This document shows positions 15,759-23,676 of a stretch of 64,000 bases of DNA, in pieces. Under the pieces are notes generated by a model. That model saw only the letters and a list, made by a program, of their open reading frames with translations, was not told where the DNA came from and ran no database searches. Source of the stretch: CALHVX01 sp039198065 (GTDB lineage Bacteria; Pseudomonadota; Gammaproteobacteria; Pseudomonadales; Azotimanducaceae). Position numbers and translations under genes: made by a program. Position 1 is the stretch's first letter, and each line of letters begins with the position of its first letter. Where the stretch lies: the NCBI GenBank assembly GCA_039198065.1, contig JBCCTU010000002.1:620001-684000 (forward strand), written 5' to 3'.

Positions 15759-17045
15759 ATGCTCGACAATAAGCTGCTACGAGACGACCCGCAGGCGGTT
15801 GCGGATCGCTTGGCTCGTAAGGGGTACGCTTTCCCGGTTACCGAATTCAGCACCCTGGAAGGCGAGCGCCGTAAGGTGCAGGAACGCACCGAGCAGCTGC
15901 GTAGCGAGCGCAATCGGTTGTCGAAAGCCATCGGGCAGGCCAAAGGGCGGGGCGAGGACGCCGCTAATGAGATGGCGGCGGTTGAGCAGGTAAATACCGA
16001 GCTGGACGCGCTGACGGGGCAGTTTCAGTCCGTCCAGGAGCGCCTCGATGCGCTGCTCGCACAGGTGCCTAACCTGCCGGATGATTCCGTGCCCGAGGGT
16101 CTGTCCGAAGACGACAACCGCTTGGAGAAAATCTGGGGTGGGGCGCAAGGGCTCAACGAGCCTGCGCCGGATCATGTTGAGCTTGGCGCTCACGGCGGTT
16201 TGGACTTCGAGGTCGCGACAAAGGTCACCGGGTCTCGCTTTGTCGTGCTGCGGGGGTCGTTTGCACGACTGCAACGCGCGCTGACCCAGTTCATGCTCGA
16301 CGTGCACACGACCGCGCACGGCTACCAGGAAGTCTATGTCCCCTACATCGTCAACGGCGACTCGCTTTTCGGGACGGGTCAGTTGCCAAAGATGGGCGAG
16401 GACCTATTCAAACTGGAGGGTGAACAGGGGTACTACCTCGCGCCGACCGCCGAAGTGCCTGTGACGAACATGTTGCGCGGAGAGATCGTCGCCGAAGCCG
16501 AACTGCCGCTTAAGTACGTGTGCCATACACCCTGTTTTCGTTCTGAGGCGGGCAGCTACGGTCGCGATACCCGGGGCATGATCCGCCAACACCAGTTCGA
16601 GAAGGTCGAGCTGGTGCAGGCGGTGCACCCGGACCGCAGCTGGGATGCGTTGGAAGAACTGACCGGTCATGCGGAGGCCATTCTCGAGCGGCTGGAGCTC
16701 CCCTATCGACGCATGACGCTCTGTGGTGGTGATCTGAGTTTTGCCTCGGCCAAGACTTACGATCTTGAAGTTTGGTTACCCGGCCAGAACACCTACCGGG
16801 AGATTTCATCGTGCAGCAATTTCCTCGATTTTCAGGCTCGCCGCATGCAAGCGCGCTTCCGCCGCAGCGAAGGCAAAGCGAAGCCTGAGCTGATTCATAC
16901 GCTGAACGGATCGGCCCTTGCCGTGGGGCGAACTCTCGTTGCGGTGCTGGAAAACTACCAACGCGAAGACGGCAGCGTTGCGATCCCGGAGGCGCTGCAG
17001 CCGTACACGGGTGGCCTCACGGAAATCCCGGCAGCGACGGCCTAG
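15759..17045 (+). CDS. serS: Seryl-tRNA synthetase
   Basis: Class II aminoacyl-tRNA synthetase charging tRNA-Ser, and the precursor tRNA for selenocysteine where present. The 428-residue length is standard. It has an N-terminal coiled-coil arm (about residues 27-100, rich in E, R, Q and K), class II motif 2 in CHTPCFRSEAGSYGRDTRG, the serine-site region IRQHQFEKVELV, and motif 3 in LNGSALAVGRTLVAVLEN. The start MLDNKLLRDDPQAVADRL is typical. It sits in the conserved ftsK-lolA-crcB-serS-cysG order. Confidence 0.97.
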   Translation: MLDNKLLRDDPQAVADRLARKGYAFPVTEFSTLEGERRKVQERTEQLRSERNRLSKAIGQAKGRGEDAANEMAAVEQVNTELDALTGQFQSVQERLDALLAQVPNLPDDSVPEGLSEDDNRLEKIWGGAQGLNEPAPDHVELGAHGGLDFEVATKVTGSRFVVLRGSFARLQRALTQFMLDVHTTAHGYQEVYVPYIVNGDSLFGTGQLPKMGEDLFKLEGEQGYYLAPTAEVPVTNMLRGEIVAEAELPLKYVCHTPCFRSEAGSYGRDTRGMIRQHQFEKVELVQAVHPDRSWDALEELTGHAEAILERLELPYRRMTLCGGDLSFASAKTYDLEVWLPGQNTYREISSCSNFLDFQARRMQARFRRSEGKAKPELIHTLNGSALAVGRTLVAVLENYQREDGSVAIPEALQPYTGGLTEIPAATA

Positions 17046-17058
17046 CGCACATCCAGCG

Positions 17059-18426
17059 ATGCGATACCTGCCGCTATTTCTCGATCTCCAAACCCGACCG
17101 GTGCTCGTCATCGGTGCCGGTGAGGTGGCGCTGCGGAAACTCGAGTCTCTGGCTCGAGCACAAGCGGCAGTACGCATCGTGGCGCGGGAGGTCAGCGCGC
17201 CGGTTGCTGAGCTAGCGACCGCGGCCGGTTACCCGGTCGCTGCCCGTGACTTTGAGCCATCGGATCTCGACGGCTGTTGGGTCGTAATCGCGGCCGCCGG
17301 TAGTCCGGAGCTGAACGAGGAGCTTGCAGCGCTGTGCGAATCGCGGCGCTTGTTTCTCAACGTGGTCGACGATACGCCGCGCTGCAGCGCGATTTTTCCG
17401 AGTATTGTCGACCGGGATCCCGTGCAGATCGCGATCTCCACGGCGGGGGCATCGCCGACGCTGGCACGCCTGGTGCGGGCGTGGATCGAAGACCTGTTGC
17501 CGGGCCGTCTCGGCGCACTGGCCCAGTGGCTCGGTTCGGTCCGGCACAGAGTCGCTGAACGCTTCCCGGAAGTCCGCGAACGACAGCATTTCTGGGATCG
17601 TTTCTTCGCGGAGCGGCCCGTAGGCGAGCTTCTGCGGTCGCTCGGTGAGGAAGGGTTCGAGCGGCAGTTCGCGGAGCGTCTTCAGCGTTCGACCGACACC
17701 GCGGTGGGGCAGGTTGCGCTCGTCGGGGCGGGTCCCGGAGATGCCGAGCTGATCACCGTTCGCGGGTTGAGCCTGTTGCGCAAAGCCGACGTGGTGCTCT
17801 ACGACAATCTGGTTAGCGAGGAGTTGCTGAACCGGTCGCGGCGGGATGCGGAGCGCGTGTACGTAGGCAAGCGGCGCGGGCAGCCCTCGACGCCACAGGA
17901 GCGAATCAATGACCTGATGGCCGAGTTTGCGCTGGCAGGCAACAACGTGGTTCGACTCAAGGGCGGTGACCCCTTCATTTTCGCGCGCGGGGGTGAGGAG
18001 CTTGCGCACCTGCTCGAACGCGCCATCCCAACGGTCGTCGTTCCCGGAATCTCTGCGGCGCTTGGCGGCGCCAGCTACGCGGGCATTCCGCTAACCCATC
18101 GAACGGCCTCCCAGTCGGTGCGCTTCGTTACCGGCCACCGGGCCAGCGATCGGGCTAACCTGGACTGGCCGGAGCTGGCGAAACCGGAACAAACGCTGGT
18201 GATCTATATGGGGTTGCCGGAGCTGGAAGTGCTCATGCAACGGCTCATGGATAACGGACGTGCCCCGACGACCCCGGCGGCGCTCATCGACCGCGCAACC
18301 TTTCCGGAGCAACAGGTCATCGTGGCAACAATCGCGGACCTGGCGGAGCAGGTTGCCGCTGCGACGGTCAAAGGGCCCACGCTCATCATCGTCGGTGAAG
18401 TGGTTGGCTACCGCGCCGTGCCCTGA
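17059..18426 (+). CDS. cysG: Siroheme synthase CysG (trifunctional)
   Basis: Fusion enzyme that methylates uroporphyrinogen III twice, oxidises precorrin-2 and inserts iron to give siroheme, the cofactor of sulfite and nitrite reductases. The 455-residue protein from ATG 17059 has the N-terminal Met8p-like half (VLVIGAGEVALRKLESL; Asp in NVVDD near 104; Ser132 in STAGASPTLAR, matching the phosphoserine of Salmonella CysG). The C-terminal SUMT half has VALVGAGPGDAELITVRG, VRLKGGDPFIFARGGEE and PGISAALGGASYAGIPLTHR. It begins 13 bases after serS. Confidence 0.96.
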   Translation: MRYLPLFLDLQTRPVLVIGAGEVALRKLESLARAQAAVRIVAREVSAPVAELATAAGYPVAARDFEPSDLDGCWVVIAAAGSPELNEELAALCESRRLFLNVVDDTPRCSAIFPSIVDRDPVQIAISTAGASPTLARLVRAWIEDLLPGRLGALAQWLGSVRHRVAERFPEVRERQHFWDRFFAERPVGELLRSLGEEGFERQFAERLQRSTDTAVGQVALVGAGPGDAELITVRGLSLLRKADVVLYDNLVSEELLNRSRRDAERVYVGKRRGQPSTPQERINDLMAEFALAGNNVVRLKGGDPFIFARGGEELAHLLERAIPTVVVPGISAALGGASYAGIPLTHRTASQSVRFVTGHRASDRANLDWPELAKPEQTLVIYMGLPELEVLMQRLMDNGRAPTTPAALIDRATFPEQQVIVATIADLAEQVAAATVKGPTLIIVGEVVGYRAVP

Positions 18427-18435
18427 GCGGTGAAC

Positions 18436-19227
18436 TTACGCGTTCATGCCTCCGTCGACGACCACCTCCGCGCCGGTCATATAGCTTGAATCCGGTCCCG
18501 CAAGAAACCGCACGGCGCTGGCGATCTCTGCGGCCTGACCGGGTCTGCCGAGTGCGACGCCCGCTGCAACCGTATCGAGATCGACACTGTTGGCACCCGC
18601 TTCGAAGAAGTCCGTCGGCACGCTCGACCAGATGGGCGTATCGATCAAGCCAGGATGGACGGAGTTGACCCGCACCGGCCAGCCTTTCTGACCACACTCG
18701 AGCGCAACGCTCTTCGTCATGAGTGCAACGGCCGCCTTGGTCGCAGAGTAGGCGAGGAGGTTGGGGGTTCCTCGGAGACCCGCGAGGCTTGAGACGTTGA
18801 CGATGGACCCGTAGCCGCCGCGGCACAGCGCCGGCATGGCGGTCTGCATGCCGAGGAACACGCCCTCGACATTGATGGACTGTTGCCGCCGGAAGTCTTC
18901 GATCCGGGTGTCGAGCAAACCGCCCGCCATGCCGATGCCGGCGTTGTTAACCAGTACGTGCAGTGGACCGTGTTCGGCTTCAATGGTGGCAACGATGTCT
19001 TTCCAGCGCGTGGCGTCTGCAACGTCCTGCTCGTAAAACCGGACGCGGGCGCCAGCTTCGACCTGCTCCGCGGCCAGCTCCGCACCGGCCTCAGCCTGGA
19101 CGTCCGTTGCAATCACCATCGCACCGTCGGCGGCCAACCGCTCGACGCAGGCTCGACCGATGCCGGAGGCGGCGCCCGTTACGAGGCATACGAGCTCATG
19201 GAACGGCGGCTGGTGGGGTTCAATCAT
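18436..19227 (-). CDS. Short-chain dehydrogenase/reductase (SDR)
   Basis: Classical SDR of 263 residues with the nucleotide motif TGAASGIG (17-24), NNAG (94-97), and the catalytic Ser147, Tyr160 and Lys164 (YSATK). The end, SSYMTGAEVVVDGGMNA, is common in SDRs acting on cyclic alcohols, steroids or 3-oxoacyl substrates. Asp42 after the second strand favours NAD(H) over NADP(H). The substrate cannot be told. It is convergent with cysG and lies 27 bases after tusE on the same strand, so it may be the last gene of the tus operon. Confidence 0.88.
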   Translation of the reverse strand: MIEPHQPPFHELVCLVTGAASGIGRACVERLAADGAMVIATDVQAEAGAELAAEQVEAGARVRFYEQDVADATRWKDIVATIEAEHGPLHVLVNNAGIGMAGGLLDTRIEDFRRQQSINVEGVFLGMQTAMPALCRGGYGSIVNVSSLAGLRGTPNLLAYSATKAAVALMTKSVALECGQKGWPVRVNSVHPGLIDTPIWSSVPTDFFEAGANSVDLDTVAAGVALGRPGQAAEIASAVRFLAGPDSSYMTGAEVVVDGGMNA

Positions 19228-19254
19228 CGGGTTGTCCTCAAGCGGGTGCGCAGA

Positions 19255-19569
19255 TCAGATGCACTGGCTGGGTTTGGGCAGCCCGGCGATTTTGCTGAGT
19301 TGTTTCGCCGGGTTGTCGGTAAAGAGCCCCATCAGACCGATGCTCGAGCCGATCGCCTCGCCGTGGGCGGCGCGGACGATCTTTACCAGCGGGCGCATGT
19401 TGGGCGCTTGGTCGTAGCGTTGGTAGTAATCACGCGCAAGGTCAATGAGTGACCAGTGCTGAGCGGTCAAGGTTAGGCCTTCGCGGTCGGCGATCTGGCG
19501 CGCGTCGTCCACGGTCCAGCTGCTGGGATCGCGGAGAAAGCCGTCGTCGTCGAAGCGGGGGTCACTCAT
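19255..19569 (-). CDS. tusE: TusE/DsrC-family sulfur relay protein
   Basis: TusE takes persulfide sulfur from TusBCD and presents it to MnmA. The 104-residue protein has the DsrC fold pattern: DDDGFLRDPSSWTVDDARQIADREG, LTAQHWSLIDLARDYYQRYDQAPNMRPLVKI, and the C-terminal arm with the penultimate Cys103 (KPSQCI). The second arm cysteine of true DsrC (sulfite reductase partner) is absent, which supports a TusE role. It is downstream of tusB. Confidence 0.93.
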   Translation of the reverse strand: MSDPRFDDDGFLRDPSSWTVDDARQIADREGLTLTAQHWSLIDLARDYYQRYDQAPNMRPLVKIVRAAHGEAIGSSIGLMGLFTDNPAKQLSKIAGLPKPSQCI

Positions 19570-19586
19570 AGGGTCAAGGTCCAGCG

Positions 19587-19877
19587 CTATCGCCAGCTCA
19601 CGATCGGCTGATGCCGCGTCGTCAGCTCGACGAGGTCTGCCATGGTTAGGCGTCTGACTTCATCCGGCCTGCGCACTGACAATCCGCGAATGATGAGATC
19701 TTCCTCAAGTACGTAGCTGACCAGTGATGTGTCCGCAGCTCGATGGTGCATCGAAACCGCATCGTTCAGGAACACGATGACTGCGTTGGAGTTTAAGTCC
19801 GTGAGGGTCCCCCTAAGCGCATCGAAGCCCGTCGGGGAGAACACCAGGTGCAGCGGGGATGGGGCGTCGTCAGTCAT
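19587..19877 (-). CDS. tusB: Sulfur relay subunit TusB (DsrH-like)
   Basis: Part of the TusBCD hexamer that moves sulfur from TusA to TusE. The 96-residue product from ATG 19877 overlaps the tusC end by 8 bases. It contains LHLVFSPTGFDALRGTL, VIVFLNDAVSMHH and a C-terminal VELTTRHQPIVSW, close to the DsrH pattern. Sequence similarity in this family is low. The call rests mainly on position between tusC and tusE and on length. Confidence 0.85.
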   Translation of the reverse strand: MTDDAPSPLHLVFSPTGFDALRGTLTDLNSNAVIVFLNDAVSMHHRAADTSLVSYVLEEDLIIRGLSVRRPDEVRRLTMADLVELTTRHQPIVSWR

Positions 19878-20259
19878 TGAGAACCACCGCGCTGCCAGCA
19901 ATGAGACTGTGAATTGCCGCGTCGTCTAAGGGCGTTAGGGTAATGACGAGCTCGTCGGGGGTGAGCGCGTACTCGCGCAGCGATCGCTGCGAGGCGTAGA
20001 TTTCGGAGACATCGTACAGCGGCAGCTGGCTCAACCGCTTGGCCTGCGACTTTAGTCCAAGGCTCGTCAGCGTTTGGGCTGCTACGAGCTGAAGAACCGC
20101 CTCATCGAGAAACAGCACGCGAACCGGTCGATCGTACGCCGCTGCTACGAGCAACGTGTCGAGGGCCTCCTGGGCCGCCTGACTGCTGTATGGGGAGCGG
20201 CGGAACAGGAACAGCCAAGGGCCTGATGCAACGGAAGGATCGGTTGCTGGATCAGCCAT
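19870..20259 (-). CDS. tusC: Sulfur relay subunit TusC (DsrF-like)
   Basis: Middle subunit of TusBCD. The 129-residue protein has the DsrE-fold features FLFRRSPYSSQAAQEALDTLLVAAAYDRPVRVLFLDEAV and LPLYDVSEIYASQRSLRE, matching TusC. No active cysteine is present, as expected, because the sulfur-bearing residue is on TusD. It lies 2 bases after tusD and overlaps tusB. Confidence 0.92.
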   Translation of the reverse strand: MADPATDPSVASGPWLFLFRRSPYSSQAAQEALDTLLVAAAYDRPVRVLFLDEAVLQLVAAQTLTSLGLKSQAKRLSQLPLYDVSEIYASQRSLREYALTPDELVITLTPLDDAAIHSLIAGSAVVLND

Positions 20260-20261
20260 GC

Positions 20262-20663
20262 TCAGGCCGGAAAGGTGATGAGTCGATCGGCGTGGATCCC
20301 GGCGTCGATCAATTCGCCGAGACCCACGATGGCGAAACCTGCCCGTAGGGAGTGTGCAGATTTCTCATAGCGATCGCGTTCAGCCTCGCCGAGGACCCCG
20401 CGCCGCTGCCCGGCAGCAACACAAACCGTCAGCTCGATGTCGTGCACATGCGCCAGTTGCAGCCACTGCGCTGCGAGATCCGGTTCGTCCTGCTCGACAA
20501 CGGCCAGGTCATTCGCGATCGCAGCGCCACCGTTATAAAAGAAGACGCGCGACACGCGGTGGCCGGCATCCAACGCTGCCCGGGCGAAACGCAGCGCGGT
20601 TAGCGCCGCTGTCGAGTCGGGCAGGGTGCCCTGAACCTGCAATGCGTAGGTGAGGGGCGTCAT
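20262..20663 (-). CDS. tusD: Sulfur relay subunit TusD (DsrE-like)
   Basis: Sulfur-carrying subunit of TusBCD. The 133-residue protein has the Rossmann-like DsrE pattern (ALQVQGTLPDSTAALTALRFARAAL, VSRVFFYNGGAAIAN) and the active cysteine in LTVCVAAGQRRGV, corresponding to Cys78 of E. coli TusD. Its start overlaps the stop of the upstream HMG-CoA lyase-type gene by 4 bases, so the relay is translated downstream of a carbon-metabolism gene, which is unusual. Confidence 0.94.
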   Translation of the reverse strand: MTPLTYALQVQGTLPDSTAALTALRFARAALDAGHRVSRVFFYNGGAAIANDLAVVEQDEPDLAAQWLQLAHVHDIELTVCVAAGQRRGVLGEAERDRYEKSAHSLRAGFAIVGLGELIDAGIHADRLITFPA

Positions 20664-21625
20664 GCCGAAGCCGAGTTGTAAATCTCGCCCGGGAAATCGC
20701 CCGCTTTGAGCAACATCGACGGAACGGCCTTATCGAGCACCGTCTCCAGCCATGCCGCGGTTGCGCGGGTCGATTCGAGATCAACGCCGTGCTCGACGTG
20801 CGCCCGGTTCAACATGTAGAGCAGATCTTCGGTCGCGATGTTTCCCGTAGCGTTTGGTGCAAAGGGACAGCCGCCAATACCGCCGATGCTGGCGTCCAGG
20901 ATGTGAACGCCGCAGTGCAGAGCGGCAAACGCGTTGGCGATGCCCGTGTTGCGGGTGTCGTGGAAGTGCGCTCGCAGAGGCAGCGCATCACCGAGACTCT
21001 GTCGCAGGCCACCGAAGCGCTCCAGCACGTCGCTGGGTCCGCCGACGCCGACGGTGTCCGCCAGGCCAAGATGGACGGGGCCGGCGGCTGCCAGCCGCTC
21101 TGCCATGGCCAGAATCCGCTCGACCGGCACTTCGCCTTCAAAGGGGCAACCGAAGGCAACGGCGATGGTGACCTGCGCTGCGATCCCGCGCTGTTTTGCG
21201 TCGGCGAGCACTTCGCAGGCCATGGCCAGGCCATCGTCGACGGACTGGCCCTGGTTGCGCTCCCCGAAGGTGTCCGATGCTGGAATGACCAGACCGACCT
21301 CGTTCAGCCGACCCGTCGCGAGCAAGCGTTCATAGCCGCGCTCGTTGAGCACTAAGCCTGCGTAGGTGAGATCGCCACGCTGCGGCAGCTGCGCGCAGAG
21401 CTCGTCGGCGTCGGCCATCTGGGGCACGCGTTTGGGGTGCACAAAGCTTGTCACCTCGATGCGCTTGATCCCGCTGTCGATTGCCTGCTCGATCAGGCGC
21501 AGCTTGTCGTCCGTGCTGACCAGCCGGGCTTCGTTCTGCAGGCCATCCCGGGGGCTCACTTCCATTATCTCCACGGCCGCGGGCCCGGGCGCTGCTTCCT
21601 TAAACGGGCTGTTCATCAGTGCCAT
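20660..21625 (-). CDS. mvaB: Hydroxymethylglutaryl-CoA lyase family protein
   Basis: DRE-TIM metallolyase. HMG-CoA lyase splits HMG-CoA into acetyl-CoA and acetoacetate, the last step of leucine breakdown. The 321-residue product has EVSPRDGLQNEARLVSTDDK, IEVTSFVHPKRVPQMADAD, LRAHFHDTRNTGIANA with the metal histidines, and the signature GIGGCPFAPNATGN with the active cysteine. Divergent from the hydratase at 21707, which could supply the preceding methylglutaconyl-CoA step. Other acyl-CoA lyases of this family cannot be excluded. It is the first gene of a cluster with tusDCBE. Confidence 0.9.
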   Translation of the reverse strand: MALMNSPFKEAAPGPAAVEIMEVSPRDGLQNEARLVSTDDKLRLIEQAIDSGIKRIEVTSFVHPKRVPQMADADELCAQLPQRGDLTYAGLVLNERGYERLLATGRLNEVGLVIPASDTFGERNQGQSVDDGLAMACEVLADAKQRGIAAQVTIAVAFGCPFEGEVPVERILAMAERLAAAGPVHLGLADTVGVGGPSDVLERFGGLRQSLGDALPLRAHFHDTRNTGIANAFAALHCGVHILDASIGGIGGCPFAPNATGNIATEDLLYMLNRAHVEHGVDLESTRATAAWLETVLDKAVPSMLLKAGDFPGEIYNSASA

Positions 21626-21706
21626 CCTCGACCGGCAATGGTTTCGGGCAGAACGCCTTCGTGCCCTATAGTACCGCGTCGTCGGCCACAGCCAGGAAAG
21701 AGTGTC

Positions 21707-22498
21707 ATGAATGAGCGTTTCGAAACCCTAGCGCTGTCCCGTCCGGCTGATCATGTGCTCCAGGTCACGCTCAATCGACCGCCGGCCAACGCTTTGAACA
21801 CCCAGATGGGCAAAGACTTGCTGACCCTGTGGCAGGCCCTCTACGTCGATGCGTACGACGTTCGTTGCGTACTCCTGACTGGAGCTGGGGAGAAGTGCTT
21901 CTGCGCCGGCGGTGACCTCAAGGAGCGCAACGGGATGACCGACGCGCAGTGGCAGCAGCAACACGCGCTGTTCGAACAGATGATTCAGGCGATGACGCTC
22001 TGCCCCATACCCATCCTCGCTGCGGTCAACGGGGCGGCCTTTGGTGGCGGAACGGAAATCGCCTGCGCGGCAGATTTCATTTACGCCTCAGACACCGCGC
22101 GCTTCGCGCTGACGGAAGTGACGCTCGGCATCATGCCCGGGTGTATGGGGACGCAGAACCTGCCGCGGGCGGTCGGTGTTCGTCGGGCCAAGGAGATCAT
22201 CCTTACCGGGGCGCCCTTCGATGCCACGGAGGCCGCCAGCTGGGGGCTCGTTAACCGGGTCGCCGCCCTGGGTGGGCTGCTCGATGCCGCGCTGTCGACC
22301 GCCGTTCGCATCGCGAACAACGCCCCGATTGCGACCCGGCAGGCAAAAAAGGCGATGCACGTCGCGTCCCAGATCGACAGCCACCACGGTTATCTCTACG
22401 AGATCGAAGCCTACAACCGCATGGTCGTGACGGAAGATCGGCTGGAGGGTGTTGCCGCCTTCAACGAGAAGCGACCGCCTAAGTTTCAGGGGCGATGA
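21707..22498 (+). CDS. Enoyl-CoA hydratase/isomerase
   Basis: Crotonase-fold enzyme of 263 residues from ATG 21707, preceded by AGGAAAG; an upstream ATG in the frame lies in the divergent gene. The oxyanion-hole segments CFCAGGDLKERNG and NGAAFGGGTEIACAADFIYA are present, as are the two acidic positions typical of hydratases (Glu in GGTEIA and in LTEVTLGIMPG). Context next to HMG-CoA lyase suggests methylglutaconyl-CoA hydratase of leucine catabolism, but this is inference. Other leucine-pathway genes are not in the window. Confidence 0.87.
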   Translation: MNERFETLALSRPADHVLQVTLNRPPANALNTQMGKDLLTLWQALYVDAYDVRCVLLTGAGEKCFCAGGDLKERNGMTDAQWQQQHALFEQMIQAMTLCPIPILAAVNGAAFGGGTEIACAADFIYASDTARFALTEVTLGIMPGCMGTQNLPRAVGVRRAKEIILTGAPFDATEAASWGLVNRVAALGGLLDAALSTAVRIANNAPIATRQAKKAMHVASQIDSHHGYLYEIEAYNRMVVTEDRLEGVAAFNEKRPPKFQGR

Positions 22499-22689
22499 GG
22501 CGCAGTCGTTGGGTTTACGATTTCGGGCTCTACGAGCCGTTCGATGGCCTGCTGCTTCACCTGATCGACGGCGCGCGCCAGCGTATCTAGGCCGCTAGCC
22601 GGCGAGCCGGAGGCGAACTCTTCGAACCGAACCCGGCTGCCAGTCTCGGTTGCTTCAATGGTGATGGTCCAAATGACCGTTACCGGCAA
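22486..22689 (-). pseudogene. C-terminal remnant of an SRPBCC-domain gene
   Basis: The reverse strand reads WTITIEATETGSRVRFEEFA and then GLDTLARAVDQVKQQAIERL, which resembles the last strand and long C-terminal helix of SRPBCC (polyketide cyclase/dehydrase-like) proteins. The N-terminal two thirds are missing: upstream the frame runs only about 20 codons of unrelated sequence to a stop, and the base composition changes there. It overlaps the end of the hydratase gene by 13 bases. Most likely it was truncated when the adjacent region was gained or rearranged. Confidence 0.6.
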
Positions 22690-23676
22690 ACACTGGAGCG
22701 GACCGAAGAGCGTTTCACATTGGCAACCAGCAGAGGTGCTAGCCCGTCACCCAGACGATGCTCGGAGTGCAAACTCCGCGTTGTACAAGCCTAGCAAGCT
22801 CGACCTCTTCAGGATTCAAAAAGGTGTTTGGCGTTTATTGTCCTACTCAAAAGCGTCTGGCCACCGAGCTCAAACAGAGCCCAACGGTGGGAGAACGCAT
22901 TCATATCCGTCGGCAATCTTCGATCCACGCCGCAAAAAGCTCCTTTACTGCGACTGAAGACACGAGTCACATGTCCCATCGCAGAGCGATGGGCGAACTC
23001 GAGCAAGGCTCTTGGGTTATTACGGTTGCGCACACAGACAACTTACGAACCCGTCGGGCCTTTCAAGTGCAGCTGACTGCGTGCCGTCTTACTCTGCAAT
23101 TGCACGAGGGTTTTACATCCGCTACGCAGCTACTTCAAGCTTGGATGGGGGCTTTCACAGGAGGCTCGCGAAGCCTATTGGCAACCTTGGTCCTCATGGT
23201 AAAGGTGCTGCATGTCAGCTCTAACGTCGGTGAGATGGATCGCGCCCTGGTGGTAGAGCGGCTGATCCTCGATCCGATGCGACACCTCTTCATAAAATCA
23301 TTGCTTCAGGAGTAAGGTCAAACCCACGTTGTGCGACCCGTCCTGAAGAGATCCGATCACTCCTGGTCGTCAGGATCGACCAGAAAATCGTCACCGCGAG
23401 GCTTACGCGTATCGACTGGTACGATGAATCGCTCGTGGCGGAGCCGATCGGCGATACGCCACATGAACAGAAAAAGTTAAATTGTGTACCAACAACACAG
23501 GACCATGACACGCTTAAGTCGATCAGCCTCTGGTCAAGTCAGGCTGGCTCGGGATCGAATCGCTGAGCGTGTTCGTACGAAAATACGTAAATGGCCCATC
23601 GAGGTAAACACAGACTAGATTTACTACGCTGAGTGTTCAGGCGGCAAATTGACGCACTAAGTCTGCTAGGAGAAAC
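22690..23676. other. 987-bp stretch without recognisable gene, AT-richer
   Basis: Open frames of 70-185 codons exist on both strands, but none has a recognisable domain, a good ribosome binding site and coding-like codon use together. Composition is visibly lower in GC than the flanking core genes. I see no transposase, integrase or complete terminal repeats. A short block near 23250 looks like a tRNA D-arm but does not fold into a tRNA. It is probably decayed acquired DNA. Confidence 0.5.

Noticed and set aside
23240..23290. tRNA-like D-arm text (GGTGGTAGAGCGGCTGATCC)
   Set aside because: No acceptor-stem partner, anticodon stem or T-arm (GGTTCGAATCC type) follows, so no tRNA can be folded.
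22758..23315. Open frame of 185 codons in the AT-richer gap
   Set aside because: No ribosome binding site, no recognisable domain, composition of a random frame, and competing open frames on the other strand.
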